DNA from: Calycina herbarum
Taxonomy: Eukaryota; Ascomycota; Leotiomycetes; Helotiales; Pezizellaceae
Assembly (NCBI GenBank): GCA_001414485.1
Contig: LLEY01000086.1
Coordinates: 124,001-188,000 of the forward strand
DNA: 64,000 bases
Reading direction: 5' to 3'
Shown: one piece after another, positions 34,378-46,505 of the stretch
Position numbering within the stretch: position 1 is the first letter of the stretch
How the letters are laid out: every line of letters begins with the position of its first letter
Notes under the pieces: generated by a model
Told to the model about the DNA's origin: nothing
Seen by the model: only the letters and a program-made list of their open reading frames with translations
Database searches by the model: none
Translations under genes and position numbers: made by a program

Positions 34378-37001
34378 TCAAATTTCCTTAACAAATCCAA
34401 CTTCAACCATCTGATCGAAAGGAATATTCATATCCGCCATCTTCGTTCTACTATTCTCACGAATCCACAAGAAAGCCCACAAAACAACCCGTCTCAAAAA
34501 GTTGGTTCCTTGCTTAATCTTCATCTGCTCCTTACCCATAACATAAACCATTTGTGTCTGGGCAGCCTTGGTAAGGACAAATAACTCCTGTTGTACTTCC
34601 GGACTGTGATTGACACTGACGGCTTTGGCGCTTCCATTGGATGAGCTACCGGCTGAGGAAATCGTATCGCGGGTGATATGAAGTACTATTTGTTCAACGA
34701 CGAGACGTGCAAGGTCGGGAGTAACGATGTCATCGGTGTAACCGTGTCGTACTGTCAAGCGATAGCAGAATGGGATACTCGTCCGTTGGACAACATATCT
34801 TTCAGCTTCGGGAATACTGGGTTTCGAAAGAGGCCGCATGTGGAAGAATACCATGATCTCGGGACGGGCGCTGAATTTTCGGACGAATTGAGTGAAGACA
34901 ATTGGGACTTTGTCGCCAATCTTGTCGAAGAAAATTCCTACTCCATTGACTTTCGAAACTGTCATGCCACCGAAAGCCTCAGTTAATGTTGTCTCTCCGC
35001 TCTCAGAGGTCTCGAGGAGATGCGACATTCCAAATCGATCTTCTTTCTCCGCAGCCCATTGGTTTTCTTTTCCGAATCGCCAGAGGACGAAGATGGTTGA
35101 GAGGACTGCGGAGAGCATAATCGTGAACCATGCACCTGTTGGGACTTTTGTAAGAGCCGAGGAGAGATATACTCCGTCGAAGCAGGCGAAAATGAGGAAG
35201 AATACGAAGACAACAAGGAAGTTGAGGCGCCAAATAATGAGTGCGACAAGTGAAACCATAAGCGTGGTGATGAAGGTTACAAATATTACACAAACCCCGT
35301 AAGCGTTTCCCAATCTTGTGGTATCGGAATACACTGCAGTGACGATCACAGTTCCGATCATGAGAAGCCAGTTGGCAAATGGCATATACTAGTTATAATT
35401 AGCGACAAGAAAAGAAAAACAACCGCGCCTTGTTACTCACAATTTGGCCGTGGAATAGTTTCGAAGTATGGACGGTCTTGATGTGGGGGAAGTAAGACAT
35501 TCTCATAACTTGTGCGAGGAGTTGGAAGCATCCTGTTATCATTGCTTGACTAGCAACCACAGCTGCCAGAACTGCAATTACCAAGCTGAAGTAGAACGAT
35601 CCAGGTGGTACAGTATTGAAGAATGGGTTGGTGTATGCTTCTCCGGTTGGGTCCTAAATAGAATAATTATTAATATTTAACATGGCGCTAAGAGGCAGGA
35701 GTCTAACCTGAGAAATGAAAGCTGCTTGACCGATGTATGACAAAAGCAGACAAGGAAATGCAAATATGAGCCAGGATATCTGCACCGCTCTCTTGCTGAA
35801 AGCTCCCAGATCTGCGAATAGAGCTTCGACTCCAGTAAAGGCTAAAAGCAAACCACCAAGGGATCTCCAACCCTCTTCCTTATTGCGTATCAAATAATTG
35901 ATTGCGAAATGAGGACTGAATGCCTTCAGGACGGTGTGATCGAACATAGCGAGATTATAAATTCCACAGCACATGTTGAAGAGGAGCCAGACTATGACAA
36001 TTGGCGCGAACGAGCTGGCAAGTCGGGTGGTTCCAAATGGTTGGATCGCGAAGAGAAGGACTAAAATTGCGCAAGTAACACCGACGATTGTAGCTTGAGA
36101 CTTGTCAGTATTTTGCCTTTCCAAGTGACAACAGAATATACACGCACAAGTTGAGATGTTAGGTTGAGCAACTCTGAGACCTTGAATAGCACCCAAAACA
36201 GATTGTGCGGGAGTGAGAACTCCGTCACTAGAAATTGTTAGCATCAGATGATATATACCATCGCCACTTCAAACTTACGACATAACCATAGAGACTCCCA
36301 AAACACCGAGAAACTTCAAGATCAACCGAGATACCGCAGAATTCTCAATAAAGCTTCGAACACCTTTATTTACCGGCTTCAAGTCTCCTGTGAGATGACG
36401 TTCCATCTTCACAGTACCAGTAACATTCGGATCTTTTCGTACAATGTTGGCATATCTCGCGAGTAAGCTGTAAAGTGCGAATGTTCCTCCCTCGCCTAAA
36501 GAACTTATTAACATACTTCATAAGCCAATATAGCTTCCAAAGCTTACCATCATCATCTGCAGCCAACACAATAAACACATATTTGATCGAAACCATTATC
36601 GTAAGAGTCCATATGATGATCGAAAGCGCTCCAACCAAATCCTCGTAGGAAGGTTGGCTGGTAAAGGTCGAGGAGTAAACGTAGAGTGGAGATGTGCCGA
36701 TATCACCGTAGATGACACCAGTCGATTGATAGGAAAGCCATAAGAGCATCCATCCTGTATAAGTCTTCACAGCATTAGAGCCAGCTCGCAGAATCGTCGC
36801 ATACAAGGCTCATACCTGCTTGTTTTTGCTGTTCAGATCTGCATTTGCGATCTCAATCGCCTGCTCCTCGACATCCCGATCGGTTGTTTTCTCGGAAAGC
36901 GAAGCGTTTCCACGAACAGGAGATACTGGGCGATTATGGGAATTCACCGGACGGATATCGTCTTCATGGTGGACTCGCGGCGCATTGATTGAGCTTGCCA
37001 T
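34378..37001 (-). CDS. High-affinity potassium transporter, HAK/KUP family
   Basis: Plasma-membrane K+ (proton-coupled) transporter. Seven exons fit in frame: 37001-36816, 36764-36548, 36495-36279, 36227-36148, 36093-35708, 35653-35441 and 35388-34378, giving 769 aa, within the family range. Family signatures are YQSTGVIYGDIGTSPLY in the first membrane helix, SDGVLTPAQSVLGA, QPFGTTRL, FADLGAFSKRAVQISW and the GSFYFS motif. About twelve hydrophobic segments fill the first two thirds, followed by a cytosolic C-terminal domain (VYVMGKEQMKIKQGTNFLRR) conserved in KUP proteins. One intron uses a GTGCGT donor. The N-terminal 60 residues are hydrophilic. Confidence 0.93.
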
Positions 37002-38256
37002 TACACTTGCTGGGGACTCGATGCGATTAAAAAATAAGCAATAAGCCAAAAGCTTGAGGCGGGCGCAAAGAGGGGTAGAATGAGACAAGACGAGGATGAG
37101 GTAACCGAGAGACAATAAGGAAAACAAAGAGAGCAGAGACCTACTTATTGCTCCCACGGTTGCCACTTTCGGAGCATGTTTGCACTGCCTCGAGCGGGAG
37201 GGTGAATAGGGGTCCTTTTCAATCACAACAAGCCATATATTTCTGGCAAACGCGCCGAGCTTCAAGTCGTCATGCTTGACCAAGCTTCAATTCCATGTTC
37301 AGCGACGCCACATGGCTTTCTCGCGGCAAGCCAGCATGAGATGAATGTAACCAGGTGCAACCAACACCGGGTATTTTTCTTATCAGCACAACCAGATTGG
37401 AGGAGGCTAAAATGCCTCAAGTTGCGAGGGTGTTGCAGCTGAAAGAGGGTCGTTGTGAGAAAAATCCCTCAAATTCCTAGGGGAGATCGTCGATATTTGA
37501 GAGGCGGGAAATGATATGCACGTGTTTTCTGGTCCGTGCAGGTCGCCGAAATAGTCAAAGCTCTGCGGGGAAGCTCTTCCTTGCTGCAGAAGGGTCTCAC
37601 CCAGCCATGCATTTTTGAATGACACAAAACTTTTACTGGACAATGGGTTGGTTCAGAGATAGGACCCGTTCAATAATCTTGGGCTGGAGTCGCTGGACCT
37701 TCCTAAACAATTATTTAAGCTGTTTTACCACACGGTACTTCGCCTAACCCCTGAGTATCTTCCCCCTCCCGCTCCAAAATTCCGGGCTTTGAGACAGGTA
37801 ACAGGTTATCGCATCGAAGATATCGAATTGGCAGGTATAACTTTTCCTTCTATGTGAAATGAAACGAGAAAAGTACCCAGTAGCTCTTACTCTGTATAAG
37901 TGAGAATAACCATTCCTCTCCCAAAAATGGGATTTTCAACATGGTATCCACCACACTACCAGATGGTTTTAAATGGAATCCGATGATAGTCCACCGATGG
38001 GTCGAAGCCGGGTTATTATTATGAGTTATTGAATTCAAGCTTCCATCTGAAATTTGCAGCCTTGCTTTTCTCCCTAGAACTGTTCCCCTTTACGCGAGGT
38101 AAGAGACAAATATCACTACATCTGTCACTTCAAAACGTCAGCCCCGAATCCGAAGCTCGTGAGTGATGACCCGAATGTCTACCATAGATTATTTTGGCAT
38201 CAAATATGGGCCAAGACGAACTCTTAATAATAGCGCTCTACCCCCTTATTCCTCCC
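37002..38256. other. Intergenic, nothing recognised
   Basis: Upstream region of the potassium transporter. Pyrimidine-rich on the minus strand near 37070-37140. No supported coding sequence. Confidence 0.5.
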
Positions 38257-39990
38257 TCAAATTGCGTCTTGTTTCCATCCAAGTTTTGTCAAGTCCAGCT
38301 TTCGAGTTTGTTGTGATCGCATGCTCTAGTCGCATGTCAGTGAACACTCTTTTGGGAAAACCTCAGTGTTTCAAACTGGGTAACACATACTACTTCGACC
38401 GTATCCTTCACGATATATCGCACTACTTTGACATTCTTTCGTTGGCCTAGCCGTAGGACACGGGCAATAGCCTGGCTTTCGACCATGGGTTTCCATTGTG
38501 GCTCTAGAAGATAGACGCGGTTGGCAATAGTGAGGTTTAGTCTAACAGAAGTTCAGCAAAGTTTCACGATTAAAGGGGAAACAAACCCGACCGATCCTGT
38601 TCCTGTGGTCATGAGCAGAACATGAATCTCTGGATTCGAATGGTATTGTTCTAGAACTGCGTGTCTTTGTTTCAGACTCAGAGTTCCATCAATCCGTTCA
38701 TATCGTATTTGTTCCGTGTTGAGGTAATGTCCAACGAGATCAAGCGTGCGCGTCCAGCACGAGAAAATTATACTTGTGGTGGGTTAGTTGCAAACTTTCT
38801 CTTCCGATTTTTGACCACATACCTCTTGCCGTCGTCTTCGCAGCTTTTAATATCTCGGAGAAGCGTGGTAGTTTTAGATGACATCCCATTTTCTATAAAA
38901 CGGGTGACATTTTGAGAGTTTCTCGCTACCATGGTCACGGATGGGATTGGCTGGCTAACCAGGTAATCCTCTGTGATCATCTCGTTACATAGCGGACAAT
39001 GGAGCGTCAGCTTGTTTGTTCGTTGAATTACCTTTTCGAAGAAAGGAAGACATCCGGCGCAAATCAGGTGCATGCATACTGTAAAGTTACCGCTAACCTT
39101 ACCCTCGACACCTTTCAATGCATTTATACTGAGGTTGCAGTAGACACAATTGGCTTCGCTTTTGCCTTGTAGTTGTTCGAGAACTTGATTCGGGTCGACT
39201 ATTTCTTCTGAGTCTGGAACTTGGGATATTGTCTTTTGAAATGTCCCGTGGTTGGAAAAGCGGCGAAGTTGTAAATGGAATTGGAAGACACCAAAGAGCC
39301 TTTTGTATTCCGTGCGTGGCTATCATATTGCTTGACCAGTTTGATCATCTCCAATGGGGTGGTATCATACATTTGTCTTTCCACCGAAGATAAATCTACG
39401 AGTCGATCTTCATCAATTGCTTCAGGTAAATACAGCAAATTATTGGTCGAAGTAAATATACAGTGTTCAGGGAGATACGTATGTTGCGGTCTCCGTCTGT
39501 TCCTTTGGGTAACGGATTGATAATGTATTTCCGGAACTCAGACCTGTGTCAGGGATTCATCTCGAATGAATGAAACCAAGGCTTCCAGGCTATTTTGTAC
39601 TGGAGTTCCGGTTTGGCACAACCGAAACCTTGCCACCAACATTGCCACTCCTCGGTAAAGTTTGGTGGATGTATTTCGCACCATGTCCGCGTCTCCAATG
39701 ACTGAGTATCTAGTTCTTTTTACCTTCGTCGAGGACGACTCGAAAGCACATACTCTGGGATAATCGGCTTTCGCAATCGCTTATATTTGTTGTTGTTACC
39801 GTATGATTTGTGCTAAGCACGATATCGGATTCGGCAATAATAGCAGGCTCTATCATCCGGCTTCTTCCGTGGTACTTAGTCTTATTTAAAGAGTCATCGC
39901 AATGCATTATCACTTTTAGCGAATGTCTTCACAACACTTTTCCAGCTATCTGAGGTTGAGTATGCTCATGAGGGAAATTCGGTAATCTTC
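38257..39990 (-). pseudogene. Truncated, frameshifted SNF2-family helicase with RING finger
   Basis: Rad5/Rad16-like architecture: helicase part 1 (IIAESDIVLSTNHTV, FRVVLDEG in place of DEAH, RFRLCQTGTPVQNSLEAL), linker (LPEAIDEDRLVDLSSVERQM), RING-HC finger (CVYCN...CMHLICAGC...CPLC), helicase part 2 (RTLDLVGHYLN, IDGTLSLKQRHAVLEQ, NPEIHVLLMTTGTGSVG, VYLLEPQWKP). Introns in the 3' half splice cleanly. Frame breaks are seen at about 39696-39728 (insertion with TAG), 39538-39545, 39443-39450 and 39301-39308. The protein begins at the WKSVV segment, so the ATP-binding motif I (GxGKT) and everything before it are absent; the UstYa remnant abuts this end. Not a working helicase. Confidence 0.75.
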
Positions 39991-40166
39991 GTATGATTCC
40001 AGTTACTATTTGCTTCAAAACTGCAAAACTAGACAGGGAGGGTTATTTCAAAAGGATACATTTGAGTTCGGCACAGGATAAATGCTAGGGTTCAGGAATA
40101 ATTCAGGAGTATTTCAGGAGTAATTCAAGAGAAAGGAAGTGGGAGAACGATGTCCCCATCACCTAC

Positions 40167-41129
40167 AGGTATATGGTGTTACGTCCACATGACACATTAG
40201 GACTTGGCTGATAGTTTCGATGCAATGGTTGACGTGGTCGGGACCGAAGAGAAGGTCTTTGCTGTGGTTGTTTACCGTCCCTGGGGCAAAGGGCTTGTAG
40301 TAGTCTGGACGGATGGATTTTCGGATCATGTTCTGGGGAGGGGATGTTTGTTAATGTAAAATTTGTGGAGGGGGAGGGGTGACTTACAAGACAGTGAAGT
40401 TGATGGCTATGTGGTGGTTAGCTTGAAGAGTGCCTTAAGAAAAGTTATGTGTGAGGAGGAAGGGGCATACAAGACGTCAAGTTCAACGATATATCGACGT
40501 TGAGGATCGTGTGGGAGAATGAGAGTTTTATGCGAAAGCTTAGCAGCTGTTTCTTTTTGAGTGAGTTGGTAAAGACCTGTGAGGCTGTCAGATATGTGTC
40601 ACACTATCACTTGAGTATGAAGAAGGCCATACTTGGATATAAATCTAACCATGCTTTGCCAAGTTCTGGAGAAGACTCCCCTAGATATGGTGATGGATCG
40701 CCTTGCTTGCTGGTCCCAAAAGGTCGTAACTCATAGGAGAGTAGATGTTGTACAGGACCTAGAAGAACGTAAGCTAGAAGGTTTAAACAACTAACGAAAA
40801 CGCCTACTATACACCATCAGAGAAGGATCGGAAGCCGTTACAGATATCAAGTATTGGACAACGTTTAACACTGTCAGCAGAATCAAAAAGCCTCATGTGA
40901 CGAATTTCGACGAATTTGAAGCTGTCTTTCTTTTCAGAGTCGAGTGCGTAACCTTGTGCTCTGGTGTAACAGCTTCATCTTCAAGCAACCATCCTGCACT
41001 TTCGGTTGATATTTTAACAACTTGGTGTTCCGATGTTCTACGACAAAAATAATGAAGGTATCTTGTACAAATGGTCAAAATTTGAAAAAGGCGGAAGGAT
41101 CCTAGGAAATCATAAGCTGGTCCGTTCAT
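40167..41129 (-). pseudogene. UstYa-family (DUF3328) gene with one in-frame stop
   Basis: UstYa-type proteins are fungal oxidases or cyclases acting on ribosomal and other peptides. The paired signature is present: HQLHCL (formed by splicing F/HQLHCL/NMIRK) and DHVNHCIETISQVLMC, i.e. the HxxHC motif. The five exons (41129-40808, 40758-40633, 40576-40471, 40406-40388, 40332-40167) join in frame with 49-56 bp introns, giving VYSPVQHLLSYELRPFG, SPELGKAWLDLY and YIVELDVFHQLHC. A hydrophobic helix (GFLILLTVLNVVQYLISV) lies near the N-terminus, as expected. TGA at 40893-40895 interrupts the frame right before that helix. The C-terminus after DVTPYT is uncertain and may be missing. Otherwise conserved, so inactivation would be recent. 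Confidence 0.72.
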
Positions 41130-42487
41130 TGTCGCCCTATTGGTTTACTTGAGGCGGGGTCTATTTCGTCTGGGACGAAGTAGATAGCAGCGATCTTTGT
41201 GGCACAGCCATCTTATTTTGTCTAGGGGAGCAACCCCACTACTTATTTGTTACGAACACCAAAGTCCTTGCAGATTTAGAGCTTAGCTACCTTCCTAATT
41301 GAGCAACCTCTTCATCAATTGATAACATCGAGATGTGTTTTGTGTTGCACGTCATAAAGTTAGAATTAGGATGCTCTTGGCAGCTTACTGGACCAATTAG
41401 AGGCTTCCATTTGTATGCCACGGTTGTGCTGAATGGTAAAATGACAATAGAAAAAACAATACGACTCCGAAATCCATTGTTTTGATGCTTCTAGCTGATG
41501 AGCTCGCTTGCGGCGAGTCTAAACCAACGCTGACTGGCTCACAAACCAATTGTTCCTCACCAAATGACTTATTTACAAAAAGACCTCCAGCCGACTGTCA
41601 AGGCTGATTTCCTGTTGACTTATTGCCCACTCTGATACAAACGACTGATGATATAGGCGATTAGAACTCGGAGCAAAAAAAAAGAGAAACAAACGAGAAA
41701 CGAGTAAGAAACGAGCAAGGTCAGGCTCTATAGTGAATCCAGCACAACATCGTATTATTTTAAGACTGTTTAACTTTTTATTATGAGTCATTCAAATAAA
41801 TCAATATAATCCGTAACAATAGCTTATCATATAGCCATAGACTACGTAGACAATACCGGGTACTTTTCTTAAAAGTAAATCTTTCTTTAACAGAAGATTG
41901 CGAACTGAGCACCATAAATGGCAAGAAGCGAGTTTATCTAAGTCCGATGCTCTCAAAACCAACCATAGATAGGGATTGAAGCTGAAGACGGATGAGCACT
42001 GCCGAAGGATTCTGTCATCATGTGCAGTACTTAACACTCCTGGACAAAGCTCCTTCCTATTTTGTAGGAATACGCATGGAAAACTCAATAACGCGGTGAA
42101 GCATGTATCTCATCTAAGAAATCCACAGAACTACTGTTCGAATATCACAAAGCTAGCCAGAATCTGGGCTTTCGCCTCTTGGGTACTTCAACTAGTACTT
42201 TTAACCCGAGCACCTGATTCCTGGATTCTGCAAACAAACTCGAGGACCTTCCCCATCTGGCAAGGTGGGATATTTTGTTGAGTACTTCATCCCAGGCGAA
42301 GTAATCTCAGCAGAAGCTAAATGAATCTCTACGAAGATAACCAAAAACCCACTTTTTCTGTAGCGACTGCTCCACTCGTGATATATAGGTATGAATACAG
42401 CCAAGCACCCTCACATACCCTTAACATTCATCCCGACAACATCAAAGTCAAGAACCAACAAACCACCCAATTCCAACAACCACAACC
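41130..42487. other. Intergenic, nothing recognised
   Basis: Separates the UstYa remnant from the small secreted peptide gene. No coding sequence supported. Confidence 0.5.
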
Positions 42488-42685
42488 ATGAAATCCCTCA
42501 CCTCCATCACCTCCGTCGTCCTCTCCACCCTCCTCATCACCAGCATCACCGCCGTTCCCCAACCTTGCGGAACCTGCTGCAAACGCGACGTCGCCTGCGC
42601 AAAGCTCGCTGAAGAGAAGCAAGATATCGCAGAAATCGCTCCAATCAAGCACGATAATGCTGTCATCAAAGCCAGAGACGAATAA
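42488..42685 (+). CDS. Small secreted cysteine-containing peptide, 65 aa
   Basis: Unrecognised family. A single exon encodes a typical signal peptide (MKSLTSITSVVLSTLLITS) with cleavage expected near SITA, then VPQPCGTCCKR, and an acidic/basic tail (LAEEKQDIAEIAPIKHDN) without membrane segments. The KR after the four-residue-spaced cysteines could be a Kex2 site. Codons are C-ending and strongly biased in the first half, typical of expressed genes, and the ATG context CCACAACCATG is good. Could be an effector-like protein or a peptide precursor. Confidence 0.55.
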   Translation: MKSLTSITSVVLSTLLITSITAVPQPCGTCCKRDVACAKLAEEKQDIAEIAPIKHDNAVIKARDE

Positions 42686-43293
42686 ACAGAGACGGATGTT
42701 TTGATCATCTTTGGTGGATCTGGCTCTTGGTTGAAGGATCGTGAAGTTGAGGGAGAGGTTGCTGTCTAGATTAGATGGTTGAGGTATTTCTTTGAATTAC
42801 TCGGCGGAAGTCTATTGGTTGGTGGTTGAGCTCAAGGAGGAAATGGGGGGGGGGGGAGATATGATGCCTAGCTTTACTACTGCTGAGTAGATCTATCATG
42901 CGGTGGAAGGAACCTGAATAAATCAAAAAGCAAGTATTATCATCGAGCAAGAGGGTCTAAATTTGAATCGTATCACGTGAAATTCCCCCTTTTCCATGCT
43001 CCACTTTCATTCACCAACCCAAGTAGAACGAACCCGTTCATTTGCTTTCCCACTTAAACTCACCGATCGAGCTTAATTCAGAGTACATAAATAGAATGTG
43101 TTTTAATTACATAGAAAAAGTCTCCTGGATTTCATAATGGTATACGTAATCTCTGCATAACCACGCCATCCCGATTGAATCATAGTATACACGCGGAGGC
43201 TATCCATCCAGCCTTCCGCATTCTCAAAATCCAAATGTGCCGCCCACCGTACTCCATAGCTTACTTGCCATCATTAAAATATGTCCCAAGAAC
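42686..43293. other. Intergenic, convergent 3' flanks
   Basis: Lies between the stop codons of two convergent genes. Contains a 12-G run at 42845-42856. No gene seen. Confidence 0.55.
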
Positions 43294-46200
43294 CTAATGC
43301 CTACCATGCCCACCCATATTCCCGTTCCCATTTCCATTCCCGTTTCCATGGCCATTCATATGCATTCCACCCATCCCATATTGAGGACCAACCGGTCCAG
43401 CATTAAAGAGATCGACCTCTTGTCCAATCTCAGGGGGTTCCATATTAAATGGCATAAACCACGCGCTGCTTGGTTCAGTCACAAATCCGGCCATGTTAGC
43501 CATTTGCATATCCCAATTCGAGCCCTCCATCAACTGTTGGGAGGCGAGAACGGAATTATCTATGCCACCAGCGTAGGCGCCGAAAACGAGTTGCCGATCC
43601 AGTTGTGGTAAGATTCCTTGTTGGTGGGGAGGTAGCATTACATCATGGTATCCTCCGTAATGAGGTGATTGATTATACATATTTGGTGTCGTTGGGCTCA
43701 TTTGATTATAATTTTGGGCCATCTGTGGGGTGGTATTATGCATATGCATGGAGGCCGCGGGATTCATATTTTGGATATTCGTATTAAGACGTTCAGGGTG
43801 CCGTTCAGGGCGATTTGATTGTACCTTTTTGACTTTTCGTTTCGGCGCCTTTGCTTGTTCGCGATCTTGGGGTTGTAGAGGAGAGAGGGTATGAAAGAAC
43901 TCTTCGACGGTATGGTAATCGGACTTTTGCTCCAGCACAGCATCATCTCCTTTTTCTTTCTTGATGCCGACGAGTGGATCTTCAAAGTCGGATTGAGAAA
44001 CCCCGTGAGGATATCGATCGAACCAATCTCCGTATTGAAAGATGGTGGAAGATTGAGCTGAATTGTTACTTGAAGTTCCATGTGTTGCGTCCGCACACAT
44101 CCTGAATTGTTCCTTGAGATTTTCTGACATGAAATGGAACATACCCCAGTATTTCTTCATTTTTGAAAGATACTTGACGTTTGTGGCAAGATTCGCTTTT
44201 GAAGTTGCTTCCATGGGTGGGTTTTTGGAGAAGACCCCAAATATGTGAACCGTACTCGACAAAAATGCACAGTATCCCGCAAAAGGTGCTGTGACAAAAT
44301 ATGATTCAGCATCCCGCAAAATTTCCGAAATTTTGTTCGCAGCTTCAAAAGCTTTTCCCCCCGCTTTCGTTACGAATTCCTTGGGGACATCTTTTGGTGG
44401 CCGAGCTCCAGAATGCCCGGGAACGGCAAAGCGGTTCATAAAGAGTATACATTGCTGTACAGATATGTGAAGAAATAAGTACTGGCTCGCCAACCCTTCG
44501 GTTTCGTGAGTGTGCAGGTTTTCCGGTGCATAGGTCAAGGATTCGGGAAGTGTGGGAGTGAACTCCTCCGTTTGCCTGATTAAATCGGTATATGTGGATT
44601 CAGGGTGCCACATGGGATGCGGATCTTGATCATTGCCACCCAAGTTCAAATAGTTGATGATTCGACCCCATAATGCAATGGACCGGGTCATGTATGCGGC
44701 CACGCCCATATTTTCTTTGAAGTCGGAGAGTTGACCAGAACCGGGTGAGACAGGATGTGGCACAGCTCCATGTAGATCCTCGGTTGGTCCTGGCATATCT
44801 AGTTGGAAGAGCTTCTCCTTGATGGGCAGCTGAACTTTGATTGTATCTTCTTTGATAAAACTTGGTCTGTCCGTACCAGACGAGTTGAATCTGTCCATGA
44901 GAAAACAAGCCCACATTGTCCGTCGTCGAATCTCTCGGTCAATAAAACTTAACTCTGTGGCACCGGTACGTTTGAGTGGATCATAGTCGAGGTCCCGATG
45001 CAGTTGGAGTGCATAGGCCATACGAATGGCCATCCCACCTAAAGACCAACTTCTCCCGCCTTGACATGTCCCAAACTCATGCAAACCAAGAATCAACAGG
45101 CAAGTTAATATTGTTATGTTTGGCCACTCATAGCGTCTCATGACAATATCTCGAGCTTCGGATGCCCAGTCTTCGCCTCTCAAGAAGTTTGGTGTCCCGT
45201 TGAGTTTTGGATGTGTTGAGAAGCGTGCGGAAACTGCACAAACGGCAAGGGTGAGCACAGGGGGTACAGTCCCAGCTCTATATTGTTCATCAGCAAATAT
45301 TACACTCAACTCTGAGATGGGCTGCAAACTTACTTTAGTTTCCTCATGAAACTCGGCTTGTGAAGTAGATGATATGCTTGTCCATAAATATTCTCGAAGA
45401 AGACCTCTGCTAAATGTTCTTGAATTTCTTTTGTTGGTAATGCTTCTGCACCTTCCGAAAGAAGTTTGCTTTCCTCCGCCTCTTGAATCATTAGTGAGGT
45501 TGGTCGAGTGTCTGCCTGAGCAGTCTTAGTGTTTGCCCAATTTTCTAGGTCGGGGCCGAATGCTTCATCTGCGGCACGTTTTCTTGTGGATGAACCTCGA
45601 GCGGGGATTGTACCAGGAATGGCGGGTTTTACGGCAGCTCTTGTGACTGATGCCGCAGAGGGGTCCTGCTCTTCCTTGGGGACAATCTTGATAATGCGGT
45701 CTTCCATTCTCTTCAACCTCTTATCAAGCATCGCCATATAATCAGTTCTAGGCGCAGCCTTTCGAGCAGTGACTTTGTAAACGCAAACTATTCGCGACCT
45801 CAAACAATGCTTGCATGCAGGTTTCTCGCCCGAGCATCGAATCTTCTTCCTCCTACACGCTATGCATGCCAATGGCAATCTCTTTCGCTCTTTTCCGGCT
45901 TTTGTTTTCAATTCGCTCCAAGGTGGATTTGGATCATTTTTGTCTTCTTTGGACCTGCTCCCCAAATCACTGCCATCCACTGCCCCTCCATTATTGAGAC
46001 CAAAATCGTCACTGTATCCTTTATCCAAACTTCCCCCGGCACGATTACTCGACGGACTCGCTTCGTCCGATCCACTTGCACTTATATTTCCTTGACCTAC
46101 TACGCCGCCCGCGAAGCTTCCTCGAGGCACAGCTGGCATCGACGTAATCGAAGTCCGATGATCAGGGCCCATGGAGGTAATTGAATTTCGATGATCTGAG

Positions 46201-46505
46201 ACATGGGCGGAAAGACTGTATGGGTCAGAGACATGGTCAATTTTCGTGTCAATATGCAGTCCATTTTCTGGCATATTTGCGTAGTGGAAGGAGAAGTCTG
46301 CGAACTGCGAGTTGCCGATAGCATCGAGCTGTGGTGGGGTCGTATGCACCGCGGAGGTATTTTGCGACTGGGTTCCATTATCCATCATGAAATGCTCAAG
46401 TTCAAGAGACTCGGGTTGTAGTGGTGCTACTGTGATCGAATCTCCCAATGACTGATAATCCGGGGCATTGAGCGCTTGGTAACTCGCAGGCGCCTGGGTT
46501 GACAT
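43294..46505 (-). CDS. Zn2Cys6 transcription factor with fungal-specific TF domain
   Basis: Nuclear DNA-binding regulator. Exon 1 (46505-45334) and exon 2 (45277-43294), with a 56-bp intron, give 1051 aa. The binuclear zinc cluster at about 214-240 follows CX2CX6CX6CX2CX6C (CIACRRKKIRCSGEKPACKH). A linker with a short basic/coiled segment follows (TDYMAMLDKRLKRMEDRI). The fungal-specific domain covers about 400-700, including the conserved LLILGLHEFGTCQGGRSW, RMAYALQLHRDLDYD and EIRRRTMWACFLMDR. The C-terminus is Asn/Met/Gln-rich and ends in a GN repeat. The start at MSTQAPASYQ was chosen over an upstream Met at 46640 because of composition. I cannot name the regulated pathway. Confidence 0.9.
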
